From Bacilli bacterium (GTDB taxonomy: Bacteria > Bacillota_I > Bacilli_A > RF39 > UBA660): 6,778 bases of DNA. Made by a program: the position numbers and the translations under genes. Shown here one piece after another: positions 1 through 5,663 of this stretch (its first letter is position 1; every line of letters starts with the position of its first letter). A model generated the notes under the pieces. That model ran no database searches and was not told where the DNA came from. It worked only from the letters and a program-made list of their open reading frames with translations. The DNA lies in NCBI GenBank assembly GCA_017460245.1, contig JAFUBK010000161.1:1-6778 (forward strand). Direction: 5' to 3'.

Positions 1-377
1 AAAACAATAAGCTCTTTATCTTTAACTTTGTAAGACAAAGCTGATTTTAAAGCAAGTCTTCTTTCTTTTCTATTTTGTTTTTTATCATATTTTCTTGGGT
101 GTGGTCCAAAAACAATGCCTCCACCCGGATATTGTGGTGCTCTAGTACTACCTTGTCTTGCATGGCCTGTACCTTTTTGTCTATATGGTTTTCTTCCTCC
201 ACCGCTTACTTCACTACGTGTTTTGGTATCATGTGTACCTTGTCTTTGAGAGTTTCTTGCTAATGTAATAGCATCATATAATACTGTATCATTTGGTTCG
301 ATATTCCATACATCTTTATTTAAAGTGATGTCACTTACTTTTTCACCTTTTATATTAATAACAGATAATTTACTCAT
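1..377 (-). CDS. rplD: 50S ribosomal protein L4, N-terminal part (cut by window edge)
   Basis: This is ribosomal protein L4, which binds 23S rRNA early in large-subunit assembly and lines the peptide exit tunnel with its long loop. About 125 codons are visible, out of roughly 205 usual for the family; the rest lies beyond the left edge. The translation begins MSKLSVINIKGEKVSD. It contains the conserved tunnel-loop signature GGGRKPYRQKGTGHARQG (about residues 60-77), followed by an arginine-rich stretch with STRAPQYPGGG and FGPHPRKY. The start is the ATG at 375-377, preceded by a strong AGGAGG with 6 nt spacing. It is the third gene of the S10 operon, 10 nt downstream of rplC. In E. coli L4 also represses this operon; whether that happens here cannot be seen. 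Confidence 0.97.
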   Translation of the reverse strand, partial: MSKLSVINIKGEKVSDITLNKDVWNIEPNDTVLYDAITLARNSQRQGTHDTKTRSEVSGGGRKPYRQKGTGHARQGSTRAPQYPGGGIVFGPHPRKYDKKQNRKERRLALKSALSYKVKDKELIV

Positions 378-383
378 AATTTA

Positions 384-390
384 CCTCCTA
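384..390 (-). promoter_or_regulatory. rplD Shine-Dalgarno containing the rplC stop codon
   Basis: On the minus strand the sequence reads TAGGAGG, and its TAG is the stop codon of rplC. The AGGAGG lies 6 nt before the rplD ATG. A ribosome ending L3 therefore sits on the site that recruits initiation of L4. This suggests translational coupling and a fixed ratio of the two proteins (inference). Confidence 0.9.
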
Positions 391-1173
391 TTTTTCTTCC
401 TCAGTAGTTTCTACTGCTTCTTCAGCTGATGTTTCTTCTACAGGTGTTTGATCAGTTTGTTCTACTGTTTCTTCTGAGGTTTCTTCTTTAACTTCTTTTG
501 GTTCTTCTTTAACCCAAGAAATTAATTCAGGCCTTTCGTTTACTTTGTTAGGGTTTTTAACAGCACTTTTAATAATTACTAGACCTTTTTTAGGTCCTGG
601 AATATTACCTTTAACTAAAATTACATTGTTTTCTACATCTACAGCAACGATTTCAAGATTTTGAATTGTTACTGTGTTTACTCCCATGTGACCTGGTAAT
701 TTTTTACCTTTGAATACACGCATTGGTCTCATTGTTCCCATTGAGCCTGGTCTTCTATGATAGTGTGAACCATGTCCCATAGGTCCTCTATGTTGACCAT
801 GTCTTTTGATAACACCTTGGAACCCTTTACCTTTTGAAGTTCCTGTTACATCAATTACTTCTCCTCTAGTAAAGATATCTGCAGATATTTCTTGTCCTAG
901 AGTATATTCTTCTACATTAACACCTCTAATTTCTTTAAAGAAGCGCTTAGGTGTAGTGTTTGCTTTACTGGTAATTCCAGTTGAAGCTTTTGTCGCTAAC
1001 TTTTCTCTTTTATCACTGAAGCCAAGTTGGATTGCATCATAACCGTCAGTCTTCTTTGTTTTGATTTGAGTTACTACATTTGGTGTAACTTCCACAACAG
1101 TTACAGGTGTTAGTTTTCCATCTTGATCGAAAACTTCAGTCATTCCTATTTTACGACCTAAGATTCCTTTCAT
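388..1173 (-). CDS. rplC: 50S ribosomal protein L3 with glutamate-rich C-terminal tail
   Basis: Ribosomal protein L3 is one of the first proteins to bind 23S rRNA, and its loop reaches toward the peptidyl transferase centre. The protein starts MKGILGRKIGMTEVF, typical of L3. It carries the conserved core GTSKGKGFQGVIKRH (residues 111-125), GPMGHGSHYHRRPGS and VFKGKKLPGHMG (153-164), and ends its core near GPKKGLVIIKSAVK (193-206). The family is usually about 205-210 residues; this one has 261. The extra 55 residues are low-complexity and rich in glutamate, threonine and valine: 17 of the last 41 residues are acidic. The tail is absent from textbook L3 but is in frame, with no sign of sequencing error. 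The ATG at 1171-1173 follows AGGAGG by 7 nt. The gene lies between rpsJ and rplD, the normal S10 operon order. Confidence 0.98.
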   Translation of the reverse strand: MKGILGRKIGMTEVFDQDGKLTPVTVVEVTPNVVTQIKTKKTDGYDAIQLGFSDKREKLATKASTGITSKANTTPKRFFKEIRGVNVEEYTLGQEISADIFTRGEVIDVTGTSKGKGFQGVIKRHGQHRGPMGHGSHYHRRPGSMGTMRPMRVFKGKKLPGHMGVNTVTIQNLEIVAVDVENNVILVKGNIPGPKKGLVIIKSAVKNPNKVNERPELISWVKEEPKEVKEETSEETVEQTDQTPVEETSAEEAVETTEEEK

Positions 1174-1180
1174 ATTTTCT

Positions 1181-1187
1181 CCTCCTA
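1181..1187 (-). promoter_or_regulatory. rplC Shine-Dalgarno containing the rpsJ stop codon
   Basis: The minus strand reads TAGGAGG. TAG ends rpsJ, and AGGAGG is placed 7 nt before the rplC ATG. The arrangement is the same as at the rplC-rplD junction, so the first three cistrons appear to be translationally coupled by nested stop and ribosome-binding signals. Confidence 0.9.
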
Positions 1188-1493
1188 TTGTTTAATTTGA
1201 ATATCAACGCCACTTGGAATATCTAGATGTGATAGTGCATCTATTGTTTCCTTGCTTGGATTATTGATATCAATAAGTCTTTTGTGTGTTCTCTTTTCGA
1301 ATTGTTCACGCGAATCTTTGTATTTGTGAACAGCTCTTAAAATTGTTATTTTTTCAATTTCGGTTGGTAATGGGATTGGGCCACTTACTTCTCCGCCTGT
1401 TCTTTTTACAGTCTCAACTATTTTCGCACAAGCTTTATCTAAATTTTTGTGTTCAAATGATTTAAGTCTGATACGAACTTTTGTCTTAGACAT
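1185..1493 (-). CDS. rpsJ: 30S ribosomal protein S10
   Basis: S10 is a small-subunit head protein that also serves as NusE, a partner of NusB and NusG in transcription antitermination. The 102-residue product matches the family length. It has the expected motifs: KVRIRLKSFEHKNLD near the start, GGEVSGPIPLPTE (residues 33-45), REQFEKRTHKRLIDI (62-76) and the C-terminal LDIPSGVDIQIK. The ATG at 1491-1493 follows a strong AAAGGAGG (1501-1508) by 7 nt. It is the first gene of the S10 operon in this window and is followed by rplC after 11 nt. No str-operon gene (rpsL, rpsG, fusA, tuf) lies upstream. Instead there is a leader, a promoter and a divergent gene, so this operon starts independently here. 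Confidence 0.98.
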   Translation of the reverse strand: MSKTKVRIRLKSFEHKNLDKACAKIVETVKRTGGEVSGPIPLPTEIEKITILRAVHKYKDSREQFEKRTHKRLIDINNPSKETIDALSHLDIPSGVDIQIKQ

Positions 1494-1622
1494 ATTGTAT
1501 CCTCCTTTCGCCTATATCTTCAGTATAGACTTGCTCCGTGTAAAAACCCGAGTACAATGTTATTTGTGTTTACAACTTAACCTAGCGTCTCGACAACCTC
1601 ACACATCATCGCATGCCACACA
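1494..1622 (-). promoter_or_regulatory. 5' leader of the S10 operon mRNA, possibly structured
   Basis: If transcription starts about 7 nt after the predicted -10 box, near 1622, rpsJ has a leader of about 129 nt. It is visibly richer in G and C than the surrounding DNA, and no ORF with a ribosome-binding site was found in it. Two hairpins can be drawn on the minus-strand RNA. One, at 1559-1581, has UUGU/ACAA and GUUA/UAAC stems around an AAAC loop with a small internal bulge. The second, at 1510-1530, is listed separately. S10 leaders bind L4 in gammaproteobacteria. Whether this leader is an L4 target, or belongs to another ribosomal-protein leader family, cannot be told from sequence alone. 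Confidence 0.5.
1510..1530 (-). promoter_or_regulatory. hairpin abutting the rpsJ ribosome-binding site
   Basis: The minus-strand RNA reads GUCUAUA, then the seven-base loop CUGAAGA, then UAUAGGC. This forms a 7-bp stem with one G-U pair. It ends only 1 nt before the AAAGGAGG of rpsJ. There is no U-run, so it is not a terminator. Its position suggests a role in exposing or controlling the ribosome-binding site (inference). Confidence 0.55.
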
Positions 1623-1628
1623 TTCAAA

Positions 1629-1657
1629 ATTTTATCAGAATATCTTATGAAAATCAA
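1629..1657 (-). promoter_or_regulatory. predicted sigma-A promoter of the S10 operon
   Basis: On the minus strand there is TTGATT (1652-1657), a 17-bp spacer and TAAAAT (1629-1634). A TG dinucleotide is placed for an extended -10 element (TGA directly before TAAAAT). The expected start is near 1622. The region directly upstream of the -35 box is full of A-tracts, as expected of an UP element at a ribosomal promoter. Confidence 0.75.
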
Positions 1658-1659
1658 GT

Positions 1660-1685
1660 ACTTTTTAGAACTTTTTTCACTTTTT
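1660..1685. repeat. three phased ACTTTTT direct repeats between divergent promoters
   Basis: Exact ACTTTTT copies lie at 1660-1666, 1670-1676 and 1679-1685, starting 10 and 9 bp apart, close to one helical turn. A weaker ACATTTT follows at 1686-1692. Read from the S10 side they are AAAAAGT A-tracts just upstream of the -35 box. They may be an UP element or bent DNA, or an operator; the sequence does not decide between these. Confidence 0.6.
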
Positions 1686-1697
1686 ACATTTTCTAAT

Positions 1698-1725
1698 TTG
1701 ACAAACATTGACTTTTGTGTATAAT
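1698..1725 (+). promoter_or_regulatory. near-consensus promoter of the lipoprotein gene
   Basis: Perfect TTGACA (1698-1703) and perfect TATAAT (1720-1725) are separated by 16 bp, one less than optimal. The expected start is near 1732, giving a leader of about 20 nt. The promoter rules out the in-frame TTG at 1708 as a start codon, because it would lie inside the spacer. Confidence 0.85.
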
Positions 1726-1752
1726 AACCGTTGTCAAGAAAGGGGACTTTAT

Positions 1753-2643
1753 ATGGAAAAACGTTTAGTGACTACAAAAAAATTACAGTCATTTTTAAAA
1801 TCTGTACCTCATAAGGTGTGCAAGGTTGCATTAGCTTGGGTTTTGGCTACAAGTGGTTTACCTTTATCTGCTTGTAATGCAAAAAGCGACGCTGGTGTTA
1901 TACCTCTTCAACAAACCTTCTATGATAACAACGAAACAGGGTTAGATGATGCTTTTGAAAAATGCGTTCCTTATTCGGAAGAGAAGATTATGGAAATGCA
2001 GAATTTAGAACGTTATATTGAGCTTGATGAACAACTTAAATCGTTAGTTGATAATGTGGAATTTAATAAAAATAAAGATACTATTGAGCATTTAATTTCT
2101 ACTGGTTCTATTAGTAATCATTTGGATAGTCCAGAAGAAATAGATGCTAAAATTAAGGCGTATAATGATGCAGAAGATAAAGATCAAAAAGATAATATTG
2201 GTTCTGAATTAGTTATTCAGTTTTATTTGTTGAACAAATATTTAAAGAACTCGTATAATACGGTTATTAATTTTGGCCTTGATTTAGCTAAAGCTTCGGT
2301 TGCTGATGCTGCTAACTTAAAGGATATTTCAGGACTGAAAGTTTCACCGATTTTTGACGGTAGTAAACATGAAGTGCATCCTTCTTATTCAATCACAGGT
2401 GGATATGATAGCTACTCGGCAAAAAGGGATACTCCAATTTATGCGGTTATAGATAATGTCTTTATTTGCCAAGATGCGGAAAGCTATAAAAACGATTCAG
2501 CAAGCGATATGGATTATAATCAGTATCGTAACGATACTCTTCAAGAAGCTATTGAATCTTATAAGCTTGCACTTATGTATGATTATGATTTAGATGAAAA
2601 TAAATATATTACACCTAACGAAGATAGCAGAAAGAGTCTTTAG
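1753..2643 (+). CDS. putative lipoprotein of unknown function
   Basis: I do not recognise this 296-residue protein. The start is the ATG at 1753, 7 nt after AAAGGGG and just downstream of the promoter; the frame stays open upstream to a TTG at 1708 that lies within the promoter. The N-terminus looks like a lipoprotein signal. It has a lysine- and arginine-containing region (residues 1-24), a short hydrophobic stretch VALAWVLATSGLPL and the lipobox LSAC with Cys41 as the predicted lipidated residue. The mature part, about 256 residues, is acidic and hydrophilic. It appears helical around residues 55-105, has a middle segment with NFGLDLAKASVADA, and a tyrosine-rich stretch (PSYSITGGYDSYS). No further membrane span is seen. 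It is monocistronic, with its own promoter and terminator, and divergent from the S10 operon. It would be anchored on the outer face of the membrane. It could be a substrate-binding or surface protein, but nothing here supports a specific role. Confidence 0.85.
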   Translation: MEKRLVTTKKLQSFLKSVPHKVCKVALAWVLATSGLPLSACNAKSDAGVIPLQQTFYDNNETGLDDAFEKCVPYSEEKIMEMQNLERYIELDEQLKSLVDNVEFNKNKDTIEHLISTGSISNHLDSPEEIDAKIKAYNDAEDKDQKDNIGSELVIQFYLLNKYLKNSYNTVINFGLDLAKASVADAANLKDISGLKVSPIFDGSKHEVHPSYSITGGYDSYSAKRDTPIYAVIDNVFICQDAESYKNDSASDMDYNQYRNDTLQEAIESYKLALMYDYDLDENKYITPNEDSRKSL

Positions 2644-2654
2644 ACTCTTTTTTT
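2631..2654 (+). terminator. intrinsic terminator of the lipoprotein gene
   Basis: AAAGAGTC (2631-2638) and GACTCTTT (2643-2650) form an 8-bp stem around TTTA, followed by more T residues to 2654. The left arm is made from the last sense codons, and the TAG stop (2641-2643) straddles the loop and right arm. A second T8 run follows at 2663-2670. Confidence 0.85.
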
Positions 2655-2655
2655 G

Positions 2656-2684
2656 TTGCGTCTTTTTTTTAAATTTTGTATAAT
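2656..2684 (+). promoter_or_regulatory. predicted promoter of gpsA
   Basis: TTGCGT (2656-2661), a 17-bp spacer and perfect TATAAT (2679-2684). The -35 box lies right after the T-tail of the preceding terminator. The expected start is near 2691, only about 9 nt before the gpsA ATG. Confidence 0.65.
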
Positions 2685-2699
2685 TGTGTTGGTGATTTT

Positions 2700-3671
2700 A
2701 TGAAAGTATGTGTTTTAGGTTGCGGAGCTTATGGTTCTGCTTTATCGATTATATTAAGTGAAAATGGAAACGAAGTTGTTGGATGGACAGCTTTTGAAGA
2801 GGAGGCTAAAAGTTTAACTGAAACAAGAATTCCTAAAAAACTACCAGATGTTGTTTTGCCAAATGATATAAAATTTACATCTGATTTAAAAGAAGCTACA
2901 AAAGATGCATCTTTTGTTTTAGTAGCTGTTCCTACAGCATTTGTTAGAGAAACGTTACGAAAAGCTAAAGATTATATTAAAGATACGCCAGTTTGCGTTG
3001 CTTCTAAAGGTATTGAACAAGACACTTGCTTATTTGTGTCTGATATTGTTGAAAATATATTAGATACTGATAATATTGCGGTGTTTTCTGGGCCTTCTTT
3101 TGCAATTGATGTTGCTAACAAAGTGCCTGTTGGTCTTACGCTAGCTTGCCAAAATAAGGAAACTACTGATTTAATTACAAAAGCTTTTTGTAATGACCAT
3201 TTTAAACTTAGATTATGTAGTGATATTATTGGAACTGAAATATGCGGAGCGATTAAAAATGTAATTGCTATTGCATCTGGAATTTTAAATGGGATGGGCA
3301 TGCCAGAAAGCACAATTGCGATGTTTATTACCGAATCTGTTCACGATATTAAAGAGCTTATTAAAGGACTTGGTGGCGATGGCGATACTATTAGTTCTTT
3401 TGCTGGTTTTGGTGATTTGCTATTAACAGCAACTAGTCCTAAAAGTAGAAATTATTCTTTTGGTTATTTAATTGGTAAAGGAGCTTCTAAAGAGGAAATA
3501 GATGAGTATATTAAAAACACAACTATTGAAGGACTTTATACCTTAAAATCTGTTCGTGATTTGATTGATGGTAAAAATGTTGATATGCCAATTATTGAAC
3601 TTATTAATGAGATTATTTATGGAAACAAAAAGCCAGAAGATTTAGTTAAATTTTTAATTGAAAAGCCTTAA
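2700..3671 (+). CDS. gpsA: glycerol-3-phosphate dehydrogenase [NAD(P)+]
   Basis: GpsA reduces dihydroxyacetone phosphate to sn-glycerol 3-phosphate in the cytoplasm, supplying the backbone for phospholipids and teichoic acids. The 323-residue product is close to the usual 330-340. The Rossmann nucleotide-binding motif GCGAYG is at residues 7-12. Further family motifs are SKGIE (102-106), GPSFA (131-135) and GAIKNVIAIASG, with the catalytic lysine at 186. Next comes FAGFGDLLLTATSPKSRN, with Arg250-Asn251 at the substrate site, and then the late TTIEGLYT. The chosen start is the ATG at 2700. An in-frame TTG at 2676 overlaps the -10 box and would add residues before the normal N-terminus. The ribosome-binding site is weak (GGTGA). 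The gene stands alone, without the der or plsY neighbours seen elsewhere. The protein has eight cysteines, which may hint at an anaerobic host (inference). Confidence 0.97.
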   Translation: MKVCVLGCGAYGSALSIILSENGNEVVGWTAFEEEAKSLTETRIPKKLPDVVLPNDIKFTSDLKEATKDASFVLVAVPTAFVRETLRKAKDYIKDTPVCVASKGIEQDTCLFVSDIVENILDTDNIAVFSGPSFAIDVANKVPVGLTLACQNKETTDLITKAFCNDHFKLRLCSDIIGTEICGAIKNVIAIASGILNGMGMPESTIAMFITESVHDIKELIKGLGGDGDTISSFAGFGDLLLTATSPKSRNYSFGYLIGKGASKEEIDEYIKNTTIEGLYTLKSVRDLIDGKNVDMPIIELINEIIYGNKKPEDLVKFLIEKP

Positions 3672-3694
3672 AAAACGACCTTATTGGTCGTTTT
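3672..3694. terminator. bidirectional terminator between gpsA and ftsH
   Basis: AAAACGACC (3672-3680) pairs with GGTCGTTTT (3686-3694) around the loop TTATT, a 9-bp stem. Each strand ends the hairpin in a T-rich run (TTTTCTTTT on plus, TTTTTT on minus), so it can serve both convergent genes. It begins directly after the gpsA TAA. The ftsH stop codon occupies part of the loop, and the plus-strand right arm encodes the last FtsH residues END. Confidence 0.9.
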
Positions 3695-5663
3695 CTTTTG
3701 TTTGATTTAATTTGTCTATTAACTCTTCTTTGGTCATATCTTCGTAGTTTTCGATTTTTTGTTCCATAGCTATCTTTTGTAATTCTTCATCTGATAGATC
3801 GGCTAAAGAAATTTCATCGGTTTCTTCTTTCATATGACCATGTTCAACCAAATAATCGATTTGTTCTTTTGTTATTGTTTCGTATTGAAGCAATGTTTCG
3901 GCAATAAGGTTAAGTAAGTCCATATTATTGTCGATGATATCTTTCGATATTTTATATTGCTCATCAATAATTTTTTTGACTTCTTCGTCGATTTGTTTGG
4001 CAACCTCATGTGAAAAGTTTTGCATTTTGTTGTAATCTCTGCCTAAAAATACGTTATCTGATGGTCTTTCTTCAAATTGAATTGGACCTAAATCACTCAT
4101 TCCATATTCAGTAACCATTGCTCTTGCAATTTTTGTTGCTTGTTCAAAATCGTTTGAGGCACCTGTTGTTACTTCACCGAACATTTTTTCTTCAGCTACT
4201 CTTCCAGCTAAGAACCCGCTAATTGATTCCAAAAGTTCAGTTTTAGTTTTCATATAGGTTTCTTCTTTTGGCAGCATCAAGTTATATCCACCAGCTCTTC
4301 CGCGTGGAATGATTGTAATTTTCTGAACGTCATGAGCACCTTCTAGTTTAATTCCAACTACAGCATGACCAGCTTCGTGATATGCTACAGTTCTTTTTTC
4401 TTTTTCTGTATATTTATGTGATTTTTTAGCTGGGCCCATAAGTACACGGTCATGTGCTTCATCAATTTCGCTCATTGTAATTTCAGATTTATTTTTTCTT
4501 ACTGTTAGTAAAGCGGCTTCATTTAATAAGTTTTCTAAATCAGCTCCACTAAAACCAACTGTTCTTTTAGCAATGTTTTTCATTGTTACGTTTTTATTAA
4601 AGGTTTTTCCTATAGCGTGTACGCCTAGTATTTCTTCTCTTCCTTTGGCGTCTGGAAGATTTACAGTTATTTGTCTATCAAATCTACCAGGCCTTAAAAG
4701 AGCTGGATCTAAAACGTCTGGTCGGTTGGTGGCAGCAATAATAATTATTCCTTCGTTAGCACCAAAACCATCCATTTCAGTTAGTAATTGATTTAGTGTT
4801 TGTTCTCTTTCATCGTGTCCACCGCCTAAACCTGCTCCTCTTTGTCTTCCGACAGCGTCTATTTCATCGATAAAAATTAAACATGGAGCGTTCTGTTTAG
4901 CTTGTTTAAACATGTCTCTAACACGTGATGCTCCAACACCGACAAACAATTCAACAAATTCTGATCCACTTATAAAGTAAAATGGAACATTTGCTTCGCC
5001 GGCAACGGCTTTAGCAAGCAGTGTTTTTCCTGTTCCTGGAGGACCTACTAATAAAACTCCTTTTGGAATTCTAGCGCCCATTTTTTGGAATTTTTTAGGA
5101 CTCTTTAAAAAGTCTATAAGCTCGGCTACCTCTTCTTTTTCTTCTGTTAGTCCAGCTACATCTTTGAAAGTTACTTTAGTTTCGCCACCTGTTAATCTAG
5201 CTTTGCTTTTTCCAAAGTCCATTGATCTTGATCCACTACCCATTTGACGAGTAATAAAATAGAAAGCAAGACCGATTAGCAAAATCATCGGAAAAACATT
5301 TATTAGAAATAGTAATAGTGTACTTGATTCTGGGTCTGATATGGTGGTTAATTCAAAACCCTTTTCTTCTTCTGCTGAAAGTAATTGGACCATTGTTTCG
5401 TCTGTAAGTGGCATATTAAAGGTAAATGTTTCATTTCTTTCGTAACCTTTTAATTTACCTGTTATTGTATAGATACTGCCACGACTTCTTGGTGTTACAC
5501 TTATTTCTTTAACTTTGTTTTTTTCTACATAATTTGTAAAATCGTTGTATGTTATTTCGTGAACTGTTCGATTAAGAGAACTATAGGCAAACATTATGCC
5601 AAATAAGAATACTAATAAAAATACATAAGGTAATAATCCTCTTTTAATTGTGCTTTTTTTCAT
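3681..5663 (-). CDS. ftsH: ATP-dependent zinc metalloprotease FtsH with C-terminal Rho_N-like extension
   Basis: FtsH is a membrane-anchored hexameric AAA+ protease that extracts and degrades membrane and short-lived cytoplasmic proteins. The 660-residue product has a first membrane helix (about 11-28), an extracytoplasmic domain (about 29-113) and a second helix (about 114-138). The AAA+ module has Walker A GPPGTGKT (207-214), pore loop FVG (240-242), Walker B IFIDEID (263-269) and the second region of homology with RPGRFDR (about 324-330). The protease domain has the zinc site HEAGH (429-433) and third ligand Asp505 in SNDFEQAT. After the normal core, residues 615-653 form an extra charged helical segment resembling a Rho_N/SAP-like fold. 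The start at 5663 follows AAGGAAGGAG by 6 nt. An upstream in-frame ATG at 5687 would add eight residues and lacks a good ribosome-binding site. The 5' end overlaps tilS by 20 bp. Confidence 0.97.
   Translation of the reverse strand: MKKSTIKRGLLPYVFLLVFLFGIMFAYSSLNRTVHEITYNDFTNYVEKNKVKEISVTPRSRGSIYTITGKLKGYERNETFTFNMPLTDETMVQLLSAEEEKGFELTTISDPESSTLLLFLINVFPMILLIGLAFYFITRQMGSGSRSMDFGKSKARLTGGETKVTFKDVAGLTEEKEEVAELIDFLKSPKKFQKMGARIPKGVLLVGPPGTGKTLLAKAVAGEANVPFYFISGSEFVELFVGVGASRVRDMFKQAKQNAPCLIFIDEIDAVGRQRGAGLGGGHDEREQTLNQLLTEMDGFGANEGIIIIAATNRPDVLDPALLRPGRFDRQITVNLPDAKGREEILGVHAIGKTFNKNVTMKNIAKRTVGFSGADLENLLNEAALLTVRKNKSEITMSEIDEAHDRVLMGPAKKSHKYTEKEKRTVAYHEAGHAVVGIKLEGAHDVQKITIIPRGRAGGYNLMLPKEETYMKTKTELLESISGFLAGRVAEEKMFGEVTTGASNDFEQATKIARAMVTEYGMSDLGPIQFEERPSDNVFLGRDYNKMQNFSHEVAKQIDEEVKKIIDEQYKISKDIIDNNMDLLNLIAETLLQYETITKEQIDYLVEHGHMKEETDEISLADLSDEELQKIAMEQKIENYEDMTKEELIDKLNQTKENDQ

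Noticed and set aside
75..263. Plus-strand open frame of 62 codons opposite rplD
   Set aside because: It is antisense to well-conserved L4 codons and has no family motif.
391..530. TTCTTC-rich stretch as a DNA repeat or CRISPR-like array
   Set aside because: It is explained by the Glu-rich codons of the L3 tail. Units are irregular and there are no spacers.
806..1042. Plus-strand open frame of 78 codons opposite rplC
   Set aside because: It is antisense to the conserved L3 core. The product is a random-looking hydrophobic mix.
1447..1650. Plus-strand open frame across the rpsJ start and leader
   Set aside because: It overlaps rpsJ and the S10 promoter and leader on the other strand. The composition looks non-coding.
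1708..1752. Longer lipoprotein start at TTG 1708
   Set aside because: The codon lies between the -35 and -10 boxes, so it would not be in the transcript. The ATG at 1753 has a good ribosome-binding site and gives a proper signal peptide.
2972..3313. Minus-strand open frame of 113 codons inside gpsA
   Set aside because: It is opposite the conserved GpsA core, including SKGIE and GPSFA. It is explained as a shadow of the real gene.
4573..4791. Plus-strand open frame inside ftsH
   Set aside because: It is opposite the AAA+ second region of homology, which is strongly conserved.
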